Notes under the pieces: generated by a model
Databases searched by the model: none
The model's input: only the letters and a program-made list of their open reading frames with translations
Told to the model about the DNA's origin: nothing
Translations under genes and position numbers: made by a program
Assembly: GCA_029977045.1 (NCBI GenBank)
Contig: JAPOLP010000025.1
Location: 1-16,984 of the forward strand
DNA: 16,984 nucleotides
Origin: Planctomycetota bacterium
GTDB lineage: Bacteria > Planctomycetota > Planctomycetia > Planctomycetales > Planctomycetaceae
Direction of reading: 5' to 3'
In this document: positions 13,887 to 16,984 of the stretch, one piece after another
How the letters are laid out: every line of letters starts with the position of its first letter
Numbering within the stretch: position 1 is the first letter of the stretch

Positions 13887-14891
13887 CTAGAACCACTGCC
13901 GCTTGTCGACGAGTGTTGCGGGGGGCTGGCCGGCGACGAACAGGCGAATGTTCTCCAGCAGCGTCGCAAGATGGCGTTCCGCGATGCGTGGCGACGCGGC
14001 AGCGATGTGCGGAGTCAGGATGACGTTTTCCATCGCCCACAGCGGATGATCCGACGGCAGCGGTTCGACTTCGTAGACGTCGAGCGCCGCTCCAGCGATC
14101 TCGCCGGCTTCGAGGGCGGTGGTCAGGTCGTCCAAGTCGACGATTGCTCCGCGACCGATGTTGATCAGGATGCCCGAGTCCTTCATCTGCCGAAACTGCT
14201 CGGTACGAAAGAGTTTCTCGGTGTCGGGCGTGTGCGGAGCGGCGATGACGACGAAGTCGGATTCGGCCAGCAGTTCGGGCAAGCAGTCGGGTTGCCAGAC
14301 TTCATCGACGACGCCCTCGATGCTGCGGCACAGCGGGTCGACGGCGAGAATCCTCATGCCGAACGCGACGGCCCGGCGGCAGACCTCGCGGCCAATGTGT
14401 CCAGCTCCGACGACGCCCAGCGTCTGATCGGAAAGGTGTTTGTGCGCGGCGTCGACGGGCGAGACGAATGCTGGCCCGGTCAGAAACGCCTGCTGCGTCA
14501 TCTCCTCGTTGCCGACTGGTGCCCAGCGGTGTTCGACCTGCCGCCGCATATACAGGTGCAGATTGCGGGCGAAGCAGAGGACGTATCCCATGACGTGGTC
14601 AGCGATCACGTCGGAGAACAGCCCCCGCATATTGCTGAGCTGGCAGGGGTACTCGATCAGTTCCGGGAAGAGGTAGTGTTCGAGACTCGCCGTCGGCGAC
14701 TGCACCCACTTGAGCTGCCTGGCAGCCGCAAGCAGTTCTGGCGTCATCTTCCCGAAGAAGGCGTCCGCATTGGAGATCTCACGCAGTGCTTCGTCGTCAG
14801 TCGAAGCGTTCACGATGGCCATCGAGCCGGCAGCGTCGCGAATCTGAATCAGCCGCTCTTCGTCGACCGGCGGGGAAAGCACAAGTTTCAT
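13887..14891 (-). CDS. D-2-hydroxyacid dehydrogenase, NAD(P)-dependent
   Basis: A 334-residue cytoplasmic dehydrogenase reducing a 2-keto acid to the D-2-hydroxy acid or the reverse (glyoxylate/hydroxypyruvate reductase and phosphoglycerate dehydrogenase superfamily). The Rossmann motif is LGVVGAGHIGREV (158-170), with Asp185 after the second strand (ILAVD) suggesting NAD(H) preference. The catalytic triad is present: Arg247 in INIGRGAIVD, Glu276 in DVYEVEP and His295 in LTPHIAAASP. Catalytic-domain segment SPTASLEHYLFPEL and DVIADHVMGYVLCFARNL are typical. There is no C-terminal ACT domain, so it is not a full-length SerA. Gaps are 44 bases to the XylR-like gene upstream and 49 to the PQQ dehydrogenase downstream. 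Glyoxylate or a related keto acid is a reasonable but unproven substrate. Confidence 0.93.
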   Translation of the reverse strand: MKLVLSPPVDEERLIQIRDAAGSMAIVNASTDDEALREISNADAFFGKMTPELLAAARQLKWVQSPTASLEHYLFPELIEYPCQLSNMRGLFSDVIADHVMGYVLCFARNLHLYMRRQVEHRWAPVGNEEMTQQAFLTGPAFVSPVDAAHKHLSDQTLGVVGAGHIGREVCRRAVAFGMRILAVDPLCRSIEGVVDEVWQPDCLPELLAESDFVVIAAPHTPDTEKLFRTEQFRQMKDSGILINIGRGAIVDLDDLTTALEAGEIAGAALDVYEVEPLPSDHPLWAMENVILTPHIAAASPRIAERHLATLLENIRLFVAGQPPATLVDKRQWF

Positions 14892-14935
14892 GGTGGTACT
14901 CGATCGTTAAAACGGCGTCAGCGACGTGCCGCGTT

Positions 14936-16102
14936 CTATCGGCTTGACGACGATGTCGCGAACTCGCGGCGGTACGCACTGGGTGACATGCCGACCGATT
15001 TGCCGAATGCGACGGTGAGATACTCAACGTGGCGGTAACCCGTCCGAGCGGCGATGGCAGTCAGTGGCTGATCGGTTTCGACGAGAAGTCGCTTAATTCG
15101 CTCGATCCGCAGGCGAGTGATCTCGGTGTGCGGCGTCCGACCGAGGAGTTTGCTGAAGCGGGATTCCAGGACCCGGCGGGACAGGTTCGACTGCTTGACG
15201 ACGTCGTCGACATTGATGCCCAGGCAGGCGTTCTCGCGGATGTAGTGCAGCGCGGCAGCGACATCAGGGTCATCAACGGCCAGCGTGTCAGTCGACTGGC
15301 GAGTCTCGATGCCCAATGGTGGAATGAGGAACTTTTCATCCGGCGGGGCAGTCCCGGACATCAACTGGTCAAGTAGCGACGCGGCGGTGTATCCGGTTTT
15401 GTGAGCATCCGGAGCAATGCTGCTCAGCGGCGGGTCGCAGAGGTTGCACAGCAGAGCGTCGTCGTCGACTCCCAGAACAGCCAGCTCTTCTGGAACCGCG
15501 ATGTCGATCCCGCGGCACACGTCCAGAAGCTGCTGCGCTTTGATGTCGTAGCAGGCCAGCACGCCGGTCGGCTTCGGCAGTCGTCGGAGCCAGGCGGCCA
15601 TGCGCTTCTGCTCGGCCTGCAGTGAGTACTGGGGGCTACTGCGCGGCACGGACTGAAACACCCGGCAGGAGCTGCCATGCTCGGCGGCGATTCGCTCGAA
15701 GTGCTCGCGCCGCCATTCGGACCAGTTGAAGTCGGGCTCGCCGCAGTACGCGAGTGATCGGAAGCCGCGTTCGAGTAAATGCTCGACAGCCAGTCGGGCG
15801 ATCTCGGCATCATCGGTTTCAACCCACGGAATCCCGGGGACTCGCCGAGCGGCACTGACGTCGACGATCGGGACCATTCGATTGCCAACCGCCGCTGCGA
15901 TCTCAGCGGTCTCGATTCGCGCGATGATCCCGTCGATCAGGCTATCCGCCAGCCAGTCAGGTGGTCGGGCACCTCGCTCCTGCTCGGGCAGATAAATCGA
16001 CCAGGAATCGTGAGCCCGCGTGTAAGAAACGATGCCTTCCAGCAGCCCGCGAGCGTACGCGTTCGATGTCTCAATCAGCAGAGCCACAGAGCGGCGGCGC
16101 AT
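14936..16102 (-). CDS. XylR-like AraC-family transcriptional regulator
   Basis: A 388-residue DNA-binding regulator. The first about 270 residues are a LacI/periplasmic-binding-like sugar-sensing domain (start RSVALLIETSNAYARGLLEGI; PKPTGVLACYDIKAQQLLDVCRG; LAVLGVDDDALLCNLCDPPLSSI; IPPLGIETRQSTD). The last about 105 are an AraC-type double helix-turn-helix (VAAALHYIRENACLGINVDDVV through IAARTGYRHVEYLTVAFGKSVGMSPSAYRREF). This order and many phrases match E. coli XylR, the xylose-responsive activator. The ATG at 16102 has GAGG (16110-16113) seven bases upstream. It heads the minus-strand run toward the xylonate dehydratase and faces the divergent Gfo/Idh/MocA gene across 405 bases, so it probably controls one or both. 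XylR-like proteins are numerous in planctomycetes and need not sense xylose. Confidence 0.93.
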   Translation of the reverse strand: MRRRSVALLIETSNAYARGLLEGIVSYTRAHDSWSIYLPEQERGARPPDWLADSLIDGIIARIETAEIAAAVGNRMVPIVDVSAARRVPGIPWVETDDAEIARLAVEHLLERGFRSLAYCGEPDFNWSEWRREHFERIAAEHGSSCRVFQSVPRSSPQYSLQAEQKRMAAWLRRLPKPTGVLACYDIKAQQLLDVCRGIDIAVPEELAVLGVDDDALLCNLCDPPLSSIAPDAHKTGYTAASLLDQLMSGTAPPDEKFLIPPLGIETRQSTDTLAVDDPDVAAALHYIRENACLGINVDDVVKQSNLSRRVLESRFSKLLGRTPHTEITRLRIERIKRLLVETDQPLTAIAARTGYRHVEYLTVAFGKSVGMSPSAYRREFATSSSSR

Positions 16103-16507
16103 CGTAAATCCTCAGTGAGATGTCTCTATGTGGCTTCGCGACGCGTCATGTTTCCCGCGTGTGCAGCAGTTTCTGCTGAAGATGACGCGAGTCAGAGTAA
16201 ACCGGGGCCGGTGAAATATCTCAAGTGATTTTCGCTCAATCTCATGGATGGATGCTGATGGGACGAGCACAATTCGCTCCGACGTTGACGAGGCAGCGCG
16301 CGGAGATTTGGAACAGAAGGCAAGAAGAGAACGAAGCAGGCCACGTGGCAGCGATTCCTCGTTTCCTTCTTATCTTTTGTTTCAAGAGACCGAAGCTGTC
16401 TGAAAGTCATTCGCGGCAGTCGAGCGGCTGCCGATTTGCTCGCGAGGCACGTTGCTTCCCGAGACCTTGTTCACAACACCACTTTTCTGTTGCGGAGGAA
16501 TTTCAGC
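16103..16507. promoter_or_regulatory. Divergent promoter region between the XylR-like regulator and the Gfo/Idh/MocA gene
   Basis: A gene-free 405 bases that must carry promoters in both directions. Nested inverted repeats lie near the regulator start: CGCGTCAT (16142-16149) with ATGACGCG (16182-16189), enclosing CAGCAG (16164-16169) and CTGCTG (16173-16178). A second hairpin, CGGCAG/CTGCCG (16414-16419 and 16428-16433), lies 75 bases before the downstream gene. A T/C-rich tract occupies about 16358-16382. These are candidate operators or leader structures. No -35/-10 pair is convincing. Confidence 0.5.
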
Positions 16508-16984
16508 ATGTCAGGCAAACCTGCTCGCGTGGCGATGGTCGGACTGGGGTTCGGGGCCGAGTTCATTCCGATTTACAAGGCTCATCCCGATGCCGAGATT
16601 GTCGCGGTCTGCCGCCGCAACGAAGAGGCTGTCAACAAGTGTGCTGACGAGTTCGGTATCGAGAAGCGGTACACGAAGTACGAAGACGTGCTCGCCGATC
16701 CGGACATCGACTTCGTGCATATCAACAGTCCGATTCCCGATCACGCCTGGATGTCGCTGGCCGCTCTGGACGCCGGCAAGCACGTCATGTGTACCGTCCC
16801 GATGGCGACGACCGTCGAAGACTGCCGCAAGATCGTCGAGAAGGTCAAAGAGACCGGCCTCAAATACATGATGGCCGAGACCGTCGTTTACAGCCGCGAA
16901 TTCCTCTTCATCAAGGACCTGTACGAGAAGGGCGAACTCGGCAAGATCCAGCACCTGGCGGCGTCGCACCCGCAGGACATGGAC
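16508..16984 (+). CDS. Gfo/Idh/MocA family oxidoreductase, N-terminal part (cut by window end)
   Basis: The first 159 residues of an NAD(P)-dependent oxidoreductase, open at the end of the window; family members are usually 330-450 residues, so over half is missing. The Rossmann start is VAMVGLGFGAEF (8-19), followed by IVAVCRRNEE, DIDFVHINSPIPDHAWMSLAALDAGKHVMC and YMMAETVVYSREFLFIKDL. At the position of the family's EKP motif (Glu-Lys-Pro, whose Lys is normally catalytic) it reads CTVPMA (95-100), so the Lys is absent. The start ATG has GGAGG (16494-16498) nine bases upstream. It is transcribed away from the XylR-like regulator and may be its target. Typical substrates are sugars, inositols or their derivatives; this one is unknown and may not follow usual chemistry. 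Confidence 0.92.
   Translation, partial: MSGKPARVAMVGLGFGAEFIPIYKAHPDAEIVAVCRRNEEAVNKCADEFGIEKRYTKYEDVLADPDIDFVHINSPIPDHAWMSLAALDAGKHVMCTVPMATTVEDCRKIVEKVKETGLKYMMAETVVYSREFLFIKDLYEKGELGKIQHLAASHPQDMD

Noticed and set aside
13971..15038. Plus-strand open frame (355 codons) opposite the hydroxyacid dehydrogenase
   Set aside because: It is antisense to a gene with a full catalytic triad, and its product resembles nothing known.
16225..16647. Plus-strand open frame overlapping the Gfo/Idh/MocA start
   Set aside because: It is in a different frame from the clear oxidoreductase at 16508, which has the Rossmann motif and a strong ribosome site.

Overview
The window is about 17 kb of GC-rich bacterial chromosome with dense, ordinary coding. 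It most resembles the Planctomycetota (PVC superphylum). The supporting signs are a kdsB-pyrG pair, an order I recall also from chlamydiae; a SulP anion transporter fused to a beta-carbonic anhydrase; a XylR-type regulator heading a sugar-oxidation gene run; a Gfo/Idh/MocA oxidoreductase with a degenerate catalytic motif; and weak or absent Shine-Dalgarno sites at several starts. This is inference from gene content. No rRNA or other marker gene is present.

Layout. (1) 1-3118, plus strand: a long hairpin repeat, kdsB (CMP-KDO synthetase), a hairpin directly before the pyrG ribosome-binding site, pyrG (CTP synthase) and a small DUF2007/zinc-ribbon protein. KdsB consumes the CTP that PyrG makes, so the pair feeds lipopolysaccharide synthesis. 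(2) 3235-6029, minus strand: a 757-residue SulP-STAS-carbonic anhydrase fusion, probably for bicarbonate uptake, preceded by a small one-helix hypothetical protein. (3) 6030-6695: a gene-free divergent intergenic region. (4) 6696-9071, plus strand: a dicarboxylate/acidic amino acid:cation symporter with an enlarged external loop, then a DUF3445 protein of the heme-dependent oxidative N-demethylase type. (5) 9072-9455: gene-free but rich in hairpins, two of which look like terminators for minus-strand transcription.

(6) 9456-16102, minus strand: the most interesting part, a run of same-strand genes. In transcription order these are a XylR-like AraC-family regulator, a D-2-hydroxyacid dehydrogenase, a secreted PQQ-type sugar dehydrogenase, an inverted-repeat element, an SRPBCC protein, a two-helix membrane protein, a YjhG/YagF-type D-xylonate dehydratase and a 43-residue membrane peptide. 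Together they suggest an oxidative, non-phosphorylating route for a pentose: periplasmic oxidation to the lactone or acid, dehydration to a 2-keto-3-deoxy acid, and hydroxyacid/keto-acid chemistry afterwards. No aldolase, transporter or lactonase is in the window, so the pathway is incomplete here. (7) 16103-16507: divergent promoter region with nested inverted repeats. (8) 16508-16984, plus strand: the start of a Gfo/Idh/MocA oxidoreductase, cut off by the window end.

I see no CRISPR array, tRNA, rRNA, transposase or phage gene. Nothing here is clearly a wholly new system. The best candidates for follow-up are the XylR/YjhG/PQQ cluster, the SulP-CA fusion with its small upstream partner, the TVP-for-EKP oxidoreductase, and the structured non-coding stretches.
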